Of a DNA stretch of 64,000 nucleotides, positions 1-8,016 are shown piece after piece. Numbering within the stretch: position 1 is the stretch's first letter; each line of letters begins with the position of its first letter. Under the pieces are notes generated by a model. The model made no database searches. It had not been told where the DNA came from and was given only the letters and a program-made list of their open reading frames with translations. Both the position numbers and the translations under genes were made by a program. Source of the DNA: Candidatus Tenderia electrophaga (GTDB taxonomy: Bacteria; Pseudomonadota; Gammaproteobacteria; Tenderiales; Tenderiaceae); contig CP013099.1 of the NCBI GenBank assembly GCA_001447805.1, positions 3,459,181-3,523,180 of the forward strand, in the 5' to 3' direction.

Positions 1-651
1 ATAGGCCAGGGCCTGCTGCATGGTCTCCTGATCGCGGATCTCGCCGATCATGATTACGTCCGGCGCCTCGCGCATGGCGCGCTTCAGGGCATGGGCATAA
101 CTCAAGGTGTCCAGACCCACCTCGCGTTGATTGACGATGGCCTGGCGGTGTTGATGCAGGTATTCGATGGGATCTTCGATGGTGAGGATATGGCCGGTCT
201 TGTGACGGTTGCGATGCTCGATCATGGCGGCCAGGGTGGTGGACTTGCCCGAGCCGGTGGTGCCCACCACCAGCACCAGGCCGCGCGCGGCCATCACCAG
301 TTCCTCGAGGATGGGCGGCAGGTTCAAGCTCTGCACCGAAGCGATGTCGGCCTTGATATAGCGCGCCACCATGGCGACCTCGCCGCGCTGGCGGAACACG
401 TTGATGCGAAAGCGGCCGATATCCTTGGCCGAAATGGCCATGTCCATCTCCATGGTCTGTTCGAATTCTTTGATCTGTTCATCGGTCATGATGGAATAGG
501 CCAGTTTTTGCACCGCCCCGGGCGGCAGTGGGTTGTGACCCAGATGGGCGGTAACCCCCTCGATTTTGATGCACGGCACGGCATTGGTGGTGAAATAGAG
601 ATCGGAGGCGTTTTTGTCCATCATGATCTTCAGGAAGGGCAGGATATCCAT
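1..651 (-). CDS. pilU: Type IV pilus retraction ATPase PilU (3' end outside the window)
   Basis: Hexameric secretion-type ATPase at the inner-membrane base of type IV pili, assisting PilT-driven pilus retraction and twitching. The 217 codons present run from an ATG at 651-649 to the window edge. The N-terminal PAS-like region begins MDILPFLKIMMDKNASDLYF; then come the Walker A motif GTTGSGKSTT, the Asp-box segment IEDPIEYLHQH, and the Walker B region APDVIMIGEIRDQETM. The reading IEDPIEYLHQH followed by NQREVGLDT fits PilU better than PilT, where I expect a different sequence after IEDPIE. The C-terminal third lies beyond base 1. The gene is divergent from oxyR across 150 bp. Assignment to the PilT/PilU family is certain; PilU over PilT is from remembered family sequences. 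Confidence 0.88.
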   Translation of the reverse strand, partial: MDILPFLKIMMDKNASDLYFTTNAVPCIKIEGVTAHLGHNPLPPGAVQKLAYSIMTDEQIKEFEQTMEMDMAISAKDIGRFRINVFRQRGEVAMVARYIKADIASVQSLNLPPILEELVMAARGLVLVVGTTGSGKSTTLAAMIEHRNRHKTGHILTIEDPIEYLHQHRQAIVNQREVGLDTLSYAHALKRAMREAPDVIMIGEIRDQETMQQALAY

Positions 652-801
652 GGCACTGTCTCGCTGACTGAATGGCTTTGAGGTTATCGTCCGGCGTGTC
701 GCGAAGGTTAAAGGCGCGCCGCGCTGTGGCGCTTGGGCACGTCGGGTGATAGCATCGTTAGAACGGCTTAATCATTAATTATCGATCGGGAATTACGATT
801 T

Positions 802-1704
802 ATGCACTTGCCCTCCATGCGCCAGCTGCAATATTTCCTAGCGGTGTTCGAGTCGTGCCACTTCGGTCAGGCGGCGGAGAGCTGTTTCGTCACCCAGTCC
901 ACCCTCAGCGCCGGCATTCAAGAGCTGGAATCGCTGCTGGGTGTGCAGCTGTTCGAGCGCAACAAGCGCAAGGTCATGGCCACGCCCATGGGCCTGGCCC
1001 TGGCCGAGAAGGCGCGTGAGATCATCGATCTGGGCGGCGAGATGGTGCAGCTGGCCGAGGGCGGTAAAGGCACCCTGGTGGGGCCGTTGCGCATGGGTGT
1101 GATCCCCACCATCGGCCCCTTTTTGTTGCCGCGCGTGCTGCCGGGTATCCGTCACCGCTATCCCGAGTTGCAGTTATTGCTGGTGGAGGAACAGACCGCG
1201 CGTCTGGTGGAACGGCTCAACAACGGCAAGCTGGATTGCGCCATCCTGGCCCTGCCTTACGACCTGCCCGGTCTGGAATACCAGGTCTTTTTCGATGAGC
1301 TGTTTCACATCGCCTTTCCCAAGGGCCACCCCTTAAGCAAGGGCGGGCCCATCCCGTCCACCGATCTGCCCGCCAATGAAATCATGTTGCTGGAAGAAGG
1401 CCACTGCCTGCGCGAGCACGCCCTGGGCGCCTGTCACACCAAGGGTCTGAAGCGCAACACGGCGGTGCAGGGCACCAGTCTCTACACCATGATCGAGATG
1501 GTCGCCGGCGGCCAGGGCATCACCTTCATCCCCGCGCTGGCGGTGGACTCCGCCCTGGTCAAACAAAGCGACATCAGCCTCAGGCCGCTGGCCGAAAAGG
1601 GGCCGCATCGGCAGATCGGCCTGGTGTGGCGCCCCACCTTCCCGCGCCAGGACGACCTGCAGCTGCTGGCCGATGAGATGGGCAAGGCGCTGAAGGCAAA
1701 ATAA
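802..1704 (+). CDS. oxyR: Hydrogen-peroxide sensor/regulator OxyR (LysR family)
   Basis: LysR-type regulator of 300 aa, the usual length. The N-terminal winged helix-turn-helix spans about residues 6-65 (core AAESCFVTQSTLSAGIQELE). The effector domain has C202 and C211 in the segment GHCLREHALGAC. This is the nine-residue spacing and context of the redox pair C199/C208 of E. coli OxyR, followed by the family signature GTSLYTMIEMVAGGQGITFI. These cysteines form a disulfide on H2O2 exposure and switch on antioxidant genes. There is no peroxidase or catalase gene beside it, so its targets lie elsewhere. The 150-bp gap to pilU must hold its promoter; no clear Shine-Dalgarno is visible before this ATG. 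Confidence 0.93.
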   Translation: MHLPSMRQLQYFLAVFESCHFGQAAESCFVTQSTLSAGIQELESLLGVQLFERNKRKVMATPMGLALAEKAREIIDLGGEMVQLAEGGKGTLVGPLRMGVIPTIGPFLLPRVLPGIRHRYPELQLLLVEEQTARLVERLNNGKLDCAILALPYDLPGLEYQVFFDELFHIAFPKGHPLSKGGPIPSTDLPANEIMLLEEGHCLREHALGACHTKGLKRNTAVQGTSLYTMIEMVAGGQGITFIPALAVDSALVKQSDISLRPLAEKGPHRQIGLVWRPTFPRQDDLQLLADEMGKALKAK

Positions 1705-1949
1705 GTCGCCTAACCCACCCGGGTTTCATCGCGAAGATATCCATCCGTCACCCCCGACTTCCTTGTGCGGAGCAAGACCTGATGCCCGGGACGGTCTGGT
1801 GTGGGAACAGATCAAGGGGGCTGGCCGTCACCGCCGCGGGTGACGCCCTGGTAGTGAACGCCAACGACGGTGTCGACGATTCCATGCCGACTGTTTGGCC
1901 GGCCCGGGCCTTTTCAGGGTGCTGTACTTAGCCCGGTGAGCAATGCGGC

Positions 1950-2387
1950 TTAGCGCCGTTTGATGAGGCTGCGTATCCGTTCGCGATAGGCGGCATGACA
2001 GGCGCTGCAGCTCTCGGCCAGCGCGGCGAACTTTTCGATGACCGCTTCCGGGTCGCGCGCGCTGGCCGCCTTCTGCAGGCGTAGCGCGTTCTGCCGGATG
2101 CGGTCTTCGTGGAGGGTGAATGACTTGGCATCCATGCCGAGTTTTTTCAACAGCGCCATCTGCCGGCCCATGTCCGGCTCGGGGTGAAAGGCGATGGCCT
2201 CGGCAAGCACGGCCACTTGGTCGTAGTCCTCCACCATGATGCCGAACACGATGTCCTGCATATTGCCCACCATCTCCTGCATGATCTCGGTGTAACCGCT
2301 TTCCACCAGCACATCCTCCGCCTGGGCGGCGGGGCCGGTCAGTAACAGCACGGCGCAGGCCAGGGCCTTCATCGGTTTGCTCAGCAT
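1950..2387 (-). CDS. Periplasmic cytochrome c'/c556-like protein
   Basis: 145-aa exported monohaem cytochrome. Residues 1-23 form a signal peptide (hydrophobic core ALACAVLLLTGPA, cleavage after AQA). The mature part is predicted helical, and the haem site is C127-S-A-C130-H131 close to the C-terminus, followed by AAYRERI. A CxxCHxxYR near the end of a four-helix bundle is the arrangement of the cytochrome c'/c556 family. These are electron carriers or NO/redox-responsive proteins of the periplasm. It is a single gene, convergent with oxyR and divergent from the 2525 operon. The 245 bp between oxyR and this gene hold no convincing gene. A longer overlapping frame on the same strand (1828-2454) lacks any family feature and was ignored. 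Confidence 0.8.
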   Translation of the reverse strand: MLSKPMKALACAVLLLTGPAAQAEDVLVESGYTEIMQEMVGNMQDIVFGIMVEDYDQVAVLAEAIAFHPEPDMGRQMALLKKLGMDAKSFTLHEDRIRQNALRLQKAASARDPEAVIEKFAALAESCSACHAAYRERIRSLIKRR

Positions 2388-2524
2388 GGTGTGTAACTCC
2401 CGTTTTCAGTTGCTTCTGTAATTGGCGTCGCGCCACTGCGACATTATGCCGCATTCCCTCACCTGAAACAGGGCCATACCATAAGCGTTATCACAAAAAC
2501 TAATTAATTCGGCAGGAGTTAACC

Positions 2525-4336
2525 ATGCAGTTCAAACCCTTCGTTCCGGCCGCCCTGGCCGCCCTGGCCGCCATGACGCTCGTCGCCTTGACCGGCTGCG
2601 GCGCCAACAGCAGTGCTGGCGGCGCCAATGCCAGCGCCACAACCCGCATCAGCGGCAGCGCCATCGCCGGCGCCGTTGACGGCACCGTGGTGATCAGCGA
2701 TGCCGACGGCGATAGCATCGCCAGCGCCGCGGTGAACAACGGCGGCTTTTCCGTGAGCCTGCCCAATGCGGCCCTGGACGCGATGCTGAGCTTCACCGTG
2801 ACCGGCAGTTATGTGGATGAAGTCTCCGGCGATACGGTGACCCTGAGCAGCGCTGCCCCCCTGGCCCTGACCTTGGCCGCCGGCCACTTTAACGCCGGTC
2901 AAGCGGGGCATGCACCGGTGACGCCGGACAGCACCGTCATTCATCATCTGGTGCGCACCCATGCCATGAGCCTGACACAGGCCCGCAACGCCTTTCAGAA
3001 CGCCTTCGGCTACCTGCCGGATCTAGAGGCGGTGCCCTTCGACCCGTCCGCCACCGACAGCGCTAGCGCCGCCGCCCGGCCCCAGGCCGATCGCGATGCC
3101 GCCTTTCGCGCCGGGGTGTTCAGCCAGCTGGCCAGCGACCTCGGTCTGAGCCAGGACGACATCGCCGCCCTGCTGACGGCCCTGGCCGCCGACCTGAGCG
3201 ACGGTGATCTGGACGGCAATGACGGCGTGGGCGCGGTGAACATTGGCGCCGCCGGCGTCGATCTGCAGGCCCTGCACCAGGGCAACCCGCTGGCGGCGCG
3301 GCTGCTGGCGGCCTATGGCGGCTTTGCCGGTCACGGCAATAACACGGCCGCTGTGACGGCGCCGAGCAGCGGCCTGCCGAGCATGGCGTATGACGCCCCG
3401 GGCGCCAGCAAGACCATTACCAGCGCCTCCGGGCGCCTGCTCACGGTCACCCTGGATGCGCCCGCCAACGACCCCATCGGCGCGGGCTTTTGGACCGCCC
3501 GCGTCAAGCATCAAATCACCCTCACCGATGCGGCGACGCAACAACCCATCGATCTGGCCAGCGACCCCAACTTCAAGGGCGTCAGTCATCATCCCTACAT
3601 GCACATGCTGAGTGGCCACGACCACAGTACGCCCCATGGCCACGCTGCCGTGGCAGTCGGAGGTGGTGTCTACAATCTGGACGCCTATTACGTGATGGCC
3701 TCGCAGATGGGCATGGGGGCCGCCGCCGCGCCCATGGGGGTATGGGACTATCCGGTCAATATCAGTGAAGACGTGGATGCCGACGGCACGGCCGATGTCA
3801 CCACCACGGTGATGTTCCATCCCCAGGTGCGTATGCCCATGGACGGCAGCCTCTTTTTTGCCGGCGTGAATAACGCCAATCATCGCTGGACCACCATGAT
3901 GGGCATGACCCAGCCGCGCCCGTATCGAGTCTGGCTGCACCAGATCAGCGCCAATAACGGCGGCGGTCACGACTTGACGGTGTTTGTCTCCACCCGTGAT
4001 ATCGGCAACATGGACATGGGCGGCGGCCACAGCATGATGCGTTTTCCCGCCGCCTATAGCGGGCAAACCTTGCACGGCCCCTTGGCCAACGGCAGCCGTC
4101 CGGACGTGACCCTGGCCAGCGTTGGCGTGGAGGTGTTTGACCTCGGCAGCCAACAGTGGCGCCCCATGACTGAGAGCGCCAACAGCGGCCTGTTCAGCAT
4201 TACCGCTGTGAGCGGCCTGAGCGGTGTATCCGCCGACACCCTGAGTTTTCGTCTTACCATTAACGACGGCAGCGGCGACCACGTCATGACCACCGCCACC
4301 GGCGGCAATGCCGAACTCAGCTTCATTGCGCCATGA
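2525..4336 (+). CDS. Large His/Met-rich lipoprotein, first gene of an envelope operon
   Basis: 603-aa exported lipoprotein of unknown function. The signal peptide ends in the lipobox LTGC with C25 as the lipidated residue. Residues about 40-120 resemble a beta-sandwich carboxypeptidase-regulatory-like module. Residues 130-270 are helical, with several D/N/G-rich stretches. Residues 300-600 form a second beta-rich domain with a strikingly His/Met-rich stretch: GVSHHPYMHM at 352-361, GHDHSTPHGH at 364-373, ASQMGMG at 392-398, then further Met and His up to GGGHSMM at 499-505. Such clusters are typical of extracytoplasmic Cu or Fe/Zn binding; that role is inferred. The ATG follows GGAG by 6 bases. 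Its stop overlaps the next gene (ATGATGA), so translation is probably coupled. I do not recognise the family as a whole. Confidence 0.75.
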   Translation: MQFKPFVPAALAALAAMTLVALTGCGANSSAGGANASATTRISGSAIAGAVDGTVVISDADGDSIASAAVNNGGFSVSLPNAALDAMLSFTVTGSYVDEVSGDTVTLSSAAPLALTLAAGHFNAGQAGHAPVTPDSTVIHHLVRTHAMSLTQARNAFQNAFGYLPDLEAVPFDPSATDSASAAARPQADRDAAFRAGVFSQLASDLGLSQDDIAALLTALAADLSDGDLDGNDGVGAVNIGAAGVDLQALHQGNPLAARLLAAYGGFAGHGNNTAAVTAPSSGLPSMAYDAPGASKTITSASGRLLTVTLDAPANDPIGAGFWTARVKHQITLTDAATQQPIDLASDPNFKGVSHHPYMHMLSGHDHSTPHGHAAVAVGGGVYNLDAYYVMASQMGMGAAAAPMGVWDYPVNISEDVDADGTADVTTTVMFHPQVRMPMDGSLFFAGVNNANHRWTTMMGMTQPRPYRVWLHQISANNGGGHDLTVFVSTRDIGNMDMGGGHSMMRFPAAYSGQTLHGPLANGSRPDVTLASVGVEVFDLGSQQWRPMTESANSGLFSITAVSGLSGVSADTLSFRLTINDGSGDHVMTTATGGNAELSFIAP

Positions 4337-5307
4337 TGAAGGCGGCGCGCTTCCAAGCGCTTGCGGCGGCCATGGCGGCGCTGGCGTGTAGCGGACAGAC
4401 CTGGGCCGCCTCCTGCTGCGGCGGCGGCTCGTCCACCTCCCTGGTGTTGCCCAAGTTTTCCCAGGCCATGATCGATGTCAGCGTGGATTACGAGCGCTAC
4501 GACGGGTTCTGGAACAGCAGGGGCGACTGGGTGGCCGATCCGCCCGGCGCCGATCTGAAGCAGTACCGCCTCAATCTGGGCTATGCCCGGCGCCTGGCGC
4601 CGCGCTGGCAGGCATCTGTTTCGCTGCCCTATGTCTGGAACCAGAATCAATACACCGGCTTCGAACGCAACACCCACGGCGTCGGCGATACCAAACTTTC
4701 CATCTGGTATGAACAGTTCGACAAGGTCGCCTGCGTCTGGAACGTCAACCGCTGGGAAGACCTGATCCCCGCGATCTACTGGGGCGGCACCCTCACCGTG
4801 CCCACCGGCACCTCGCCTTATGATGACGTGGCCGACAACTTCGACATCACCGGCCTGGGCATGTACCGCCTCGACGCCAACTTGCTGCTGGACAAGACCG
4901 TCTATCCCTGGAACGCCACCTTCAGCGCCAGTTACGGCACATATCTGGAACGGCCGGTGAACCGCGAATACGGCAACGATGTGGAACCCTATGACCGCCA
5001 GCGCGGCGATCGCGTCAACACCCTGCTGTCATTCGGCTATACCTATTTCACCGACCGCATGGAATCGCTCACCGCCACCGTGGGCTATGCCTATCTGAAA
5101 GAACGCGAGAGCACCATCGACGGCGTCATCGATCCCACCTCGGGGTTGCGCAAGCAATCGCTCTCCGCCACCTTGGCCTGGGCCACCGACGACCGCGACT
5201 GGGTGACCAAACTGACCTGGAGCCATGCCATCGACCAGGACGGCTGGGGGCGCAACTTTCCCACGACCGATATCATCAGCGTAGGAGTCAGCCATGTGTT
5301 GCGTTAA
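4333..5307 (+). CDS. Outer-membrane beta-barrel protein (MetA/porin-like)
   Basis: 324 aa. The signal peptide ends near TWAA. The mature protein starts with a vicinal cysteine pair (SCCGGGSS, C27-C28) and continues as a long series of alternating amphipathic strands rich in Tyr and Trp, e.g. YRLNLGYARRLAPRWQASVS and TATVGYAYLKERES. It ends in the strand SVGVSHVLR. This is the look of a 12- to 16-strand outer-membrane barrel of the transporter/MetA_phenol type. It overlaps the upstream lipoprotein gene by 4 bp and the downstream thioredoxin gene by 14 bp, so it is part of the same transcript and probably of the same envelope complex. Substrate unknown. The CCGGG start could bind metal or be a non-canonical lipidation site (AASC). 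Confidence 0.72.
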   Translation: MMKAARFQALAAAMAALACSGQTWAASCCGGGSSTSLVLPKFSQAMIDVSVDYERYDGFWNSRGDWVADPPGADLKQYRLNLGYARRLAPRWQASVSLPYVWNQNQYTGFERNTHGVGDTKLSIWYEQFDKVACVWNVNRWEDLIPAIYWGGTLTVPTGTSPYDDVADNFDITGLGMYRLDANLLLDKTVYPWNATFSASYGTYLERPVNREYGNDVEPYDRQRGDRVNTLLSFGYTYFTDRMESLTATVGYAYLKERESTIDGVIDPTSGLRKQSLSATLAWATDDRDWVTKLTWSHAIDQDGWGRNFPTTDIISVGVSHVLR

Positions 5308-5872
5308 GTCATGCCTGGCCATGTTGGCGGCCGGTTTGCTGCTGGTCGGTTGCGGCGACCTGACCGACGACCTCAATCCCAGCGACAAGGATCAGCGCCC
5401 GGCGGTCACCGCCGGCAGCAGCGGTTACATGCCGGGGCAACTGGCACCGGACTTCGCCCTGCAGACCAGCGTCGCGGGCGAATTCCAACTGTCCGATTAT
5501 TTGAGCGGTGGCAGTCAGGCGTCCGACGCCGTGGTGCTCTACTTCACCATGTGGTGCCCCATCTGCCTGGCGCACAGCGATCACATGTACAATGAGGTCA
5601 TCCCTCAATTCCGCGGCCGCGGCAGCGTGGTCTACGCCCTGGTGGACTACGTCTCCGGCAGCGTCGCCGTGGCGCGCGCCGCCGAAACCGCCAACGGTTA
5701 CGCGGGGTCTGAATTCGTCACCCTGGTGGACGCTGGTCAGGCGGTGATGGATCAGTTCAACGCCGCCATGGGCACGGTGGTGGTCATCGCGCCCGACGCC
5801 ACCATCGTCATCAACGAGGACTACCGCAACGGTGAAGCACTGACGGAATCATTGGACGGCTTGTTGCCATGA
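5294..5872 (+). CDS. TlpA/peroxiredoxin-like thioredoxin-fold lipoprotein
   Basis: 192-aa membrane-anchored thiol protein facing the periplasm. The signal peptide ends in the lipobox LLVGC (C20). The fold is the AhpC/TSA-TlpA type: MPGQLAPDFAL opens the domain at about residue 46, and the active-site motif is MWCPIC with C88 and C91. The C-terminal strand VVVIAPDATIVIN completes the fold. A CPIC motif suggests a disulfide reductase or metallochaperone-like exchange. It starts inside the end of the barrel gene (14-bp overlap) and ends on an ATGA overlap with the cytochrome gene. A likely job is keeping cysteines or a metal site reduced in the partners from the same operon; this is inference from context. 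Confidence 0.8.
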   Translation: MCCVKSCLAMLAAGLLLVGCGDLTDDLNPSDKDQRPAVTAGSSGYMPGQLAPDFALQTSVAGEFQLSDYLSGGSQASDAVVLYFTMWCPICLAHSDHMYNEVIPQFRGRGSVVYALVDYVSGSVAVARAAETANGYAGSEFVTLVDAGQAVMDQFNAAMGTVVVIAPDATIVINEDYRNGEALTESLDGLLP

Positions 5873-6312
5873 AACGTAAACTAATGGGCATCTCTAATTA
5901 TATTGAGTGCATCAGATTGGACATTCACCTGTGTGCCATCAAGGCATCGATGCCCGATAGGGTGCAAAGCGGGGCTGTTGCGAAATCTTGCAAGGCCGAG
6001 CGCGCGCGGGTGAGCGTGCAAGCGGCATGCTCACCAATATCTAGAGGCGTCCTGATCATGTTGGCCGCACTGTTGAGTGTCCTGCCGCCCGCCTTGCGGG
6101 CCGACGCGGCCGATGTGCAGGCGGGCGCGGAAATCTTCGAGCAGCGCTGCGCCGGCCTGTGTCATCAGGCCCCGGCGGCCCGGCAGTTGAAGCCGCAGCA
6201 ATGGCGCATCGTGCTCAACACCATGCAGACGCGCATGGAGCACGCGGGCATGACGCCCCTGAGCGAACAGGAACTGGAACAGGTGTTCCGCTACTTAACG
6301 GCATCGAGATGA
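5869..6312 (+). CDS. Small periplasmic cytochrome with an atypical CxxxCH haem motif
   Basis: Short class I-type cytochrome. Read from ATG 5869 it has 147 aa, but residues 1-63 look unlike a leader. A second ATG at 6058 (residue 64) follows a weak AGAGG and opens a good signal peptide, MLAALLSVLPPALRADA, giving an 84-aa product. The 5869 start is supported by the coupled ATGA overlap with the previous gene; the 6058 start gives the better protein. The haem site is C-A-G-L-C-H (C31, C35, H36 from 6058), three residues between the cysteines instead of two. A distal Met is offered by HAGMTPLSEQE, followed by a C-terminal helix ending in YLTAS, as in ordinary cytochromes c. It overlaps the next gene by ATGA. 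Probably an electron carrier for the operon. Confidence 0.7.
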   Translation: MKRKLMGISNYIECIRLDIHLCAIKASMPDRVQSGAVAKSCKAERARVSVQAACSPISRGVLIMLAALLSVLPPALRADAADVQAGAEIFEQRCAGLCHQAPAARQLKPQQWRIVLNTMQTRMEHAGMTPLSEQELEQVFRYLTASR

Positions 6313-6806
6313 ACATAAAGCACATCAAACACGCCCTGGCCATCGTCTTGTTGGCGTGCTGCAGCCTGGCCCAAGCCGAGATCGATGCGGGCGACAATCA
6401 GCCGCTGCCCGACTTGCGTTGGTCCGACGGGAAAACCGAACATAGCCTCTACGCCATCGACGGCAAGCCCAAAATACTGCACTTCTGGGCCGCCTGGTGC
6501 ATTCCCTGTCGCGAAGAGATGCCGGAAGTGATTGAATGGCGCAAACAACATCCCGACATCGAGGTGCTGGCCTTGTCGCTGGATGAACGCATCGCGCAGA
6601 CTGAACACTTCATCAAGAAATTCGGCCTCGATATGCCGCCCTTACTGCTGCATGAGCAAGACAGCCGCGCCCTCGGGGTGCCCGTGGTGCCGTACACCCT
6701 CTTCGTATCCGAAGATAATCGCTTCGTCGGGTCCTATCTCGGTGTTGCGCCGTGGGGCGATCCCGGCTACACCGAGCAAGTGCGTGAGTTACTGCTTGGC
6801 GAATGA
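6309..6806 (+). CDS. TlpA/ResA-like periplasmic thiol-disulfide oxidoreductase
   Basis: 165 aa from the ATG that overlaps the upstream stop (ATGA); a longer frame upstream has no leader and was rejected. The signal peptide is 1-23 (ending SLAQA). The thioredoxin fold has the active site WAAWCIPC with C64 and C67, and the cis-proline loop GVPVVPYTLFV. The family reduces apocytochrome c thiols or other periplasmic disulfides. Placed directly after a cytochrome with an odd haem motif, it may keep that CxxxCH site reduced for haem attachment. It is the second thioredoxin-fold protein of this operon and the last gene; no strong terminator is seen after it. Confidence 0.85.
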   Translation: MNIKHIKHALAIVLLACCSLAQAEIDAGDNQPLPDLRWSDGKTEHSLYAIDGKPKILHFWAAWCIPCREEMPEVIEWRKQHPDIEVLALSLDERIAQTEHFIKKFGLDMPPLLLHEQDSRALGVPVVPYTLFVSEDNRFVGSYLGVAPWGDPGYTEQVRELLLGE

Positions 6807-6884
6807 TCCGGGCATCGAACCGCTATGCGCGCCAACATCGTGAACATTCGCTCTCGCCCGCCCCCGATCCTCGCTACAACCCCG

Positions 6885-7511
6885 CTATATCAGACCGTCT
6901 TTTTCCAATTGCTCGGTGATTATCTCTGATAGCTCTTCGATGATCTGATTGGCGCTATTCGGGTTGAAAGATTTCGACGTCAGTGACCAGATCAAGGTGT
7001 CCTTCCGGGTCTCGTACACGTTGGTTTCCAGTGAGACGATGGTGTCATCCACCAGATAGGCCGGTGAATACACGATCGGGCGCGTGCGCAAATGATAATC
7101 GTAGAAGTTGTAATAATAGTCATGCGGCGGGGGGTAATAAAACGGTGAGCTGACGACGTGCCCCGGCACGTATCGGGTGTCCTTTTCCACATCGACCAGG
7201 CGTGTTACCAGCATGGCGTCGAACGATTCTCTTTCGAGCACGGGTTCGAGAACGTCTTGGCTCAATTCCTGGTCCGCGGCGAAGAGGGTGGCGGATGACA
7301 CCGCCGTGACGCCTTTTTGCTCCAACTTTTGCACCAAGGTGTCTTCATATATACGCCGCCGCGTCTGGTCCTTGGACATGCCGATGACCAGCATCTTGTC
7401 TATGCTCTGGGTGTATGTCCTGTCTTTCCATTTGCCGGTGATCTCGGTCGAGGCGCAGGCCGCGATAAAAAGGGGAATGACGATCAAGGTCAGTCTGAGT
7501 CGCTTATTCAT
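6885..7511 (-). CDS. DUF4136-like lipoprotein
   Basis: 208 aa from ATG 7511, which has GGAG five bases upstream; a start 36 bases further out has no ribosome site. Signal peptide with lipobox FIAAC. After it the segment STEITGKWKDRTYTQSIDKM and the later KDTLIWSLTSKSFNP resemble the DUF4136-type lipoproteins of unknown function attached to the inner leaflet of the outer membrane. A Tyr/Pro-rich loop (SSPFYYPPPHDYYYNFYDYH) sits in the middle. Single gene, convergent with the 2525-6806 operon. Family assignment is by general pattern only. Confidence 0.6.
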   Translation of the reverse strand: MNKRLRLTLIVIPLFIAACASTEITGKWKDRTYTQSIDKMLVIGMSKDQTRRRIYEDTLVQKLEQKGVTAVSSATLFAADQELSQDVLEPVLERESFDAMLVTRLVDVEKDTRYVPGHVVSSPFYYPPPHDYYYNFYDYHLRTRPIVYSPAYLVDDTIVSLETNVYETRKDTLIWSLTSKSFNPNSANQIIEELSEIITEQLEKDGLI

Positions 7512-7881
7512 CGATACTCCTTCGGTGATGGAAATGGGGTATGTCACCAGAATTGTACGTCAATACGGTCGCCACGGCGTGGATATAAAAAGTCCGCCGG
7601 TTCTACCAGAGACAACCTCATCTCAGTTTTGTTTTACGTGAATCCGGCAATGGTTTTCGATTCGCCGCCCAGAAAGCGCCTGGGATCAGGTCTTGCCCTT
7701 TGCCGTAGCCACACTCCGGCTGACGCTTGAATAGCGTAACCCAACATAATCGCCTATCGCCTTCAGACTAGATGCGCCGCTTTGACACGCCAGAGCGCTC
7801 GCGTGATCTCGATCTTTATTCTTTTTAGCGGGGTACTCAAGTGATTGCAGAACCTGGGGAAGGTTTAACCTGACCCTGTTA

Positions 7882-8016
7882 CCGTGTGTTTAATGATTCT
7901 CTCGTTGTTATTTGAGATGAGCGTTACCTCGCTGGGTTTTAATATCAGTTAGCACTTCCATCAAAACAGGTAACCCTGACTTTTTCCAGTCAGGTGCCAG
8001 ATCAAGTCGAGACTAA
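7882..8016 (-). mobile_element. Relic of an IS481-like element (left end plus first codons), inverted copy
   Basis: Read on the minus strand this stretch parallels 12251-12386 at roughly 80% identity: an end starting TTAGTCTCGACTTGATCTGG, a leader, then a coding start that reads ISNNNERIIKH against MSNSNERIIKH in the other copy (ATG changed to ATC). Homology stops soon after. The element boundary falls exactly at 8016, inside the EAL gene, so the last four codons and the stop of that gene are IS sequence. The rest of the gap 7548-7881 holds no gene; a piece near 7675-7725 resembles part of 12985-13045. Confidence 0.7.

Noticed and set aside
1828-2454. 208-codon minus-strand frame overlapping the cytochrome c'-like gene
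   Set aside because: Arg/Pro-rich frame-shifted reading of the same DNA; the 145-aa frame has the signal peptide and haem site.
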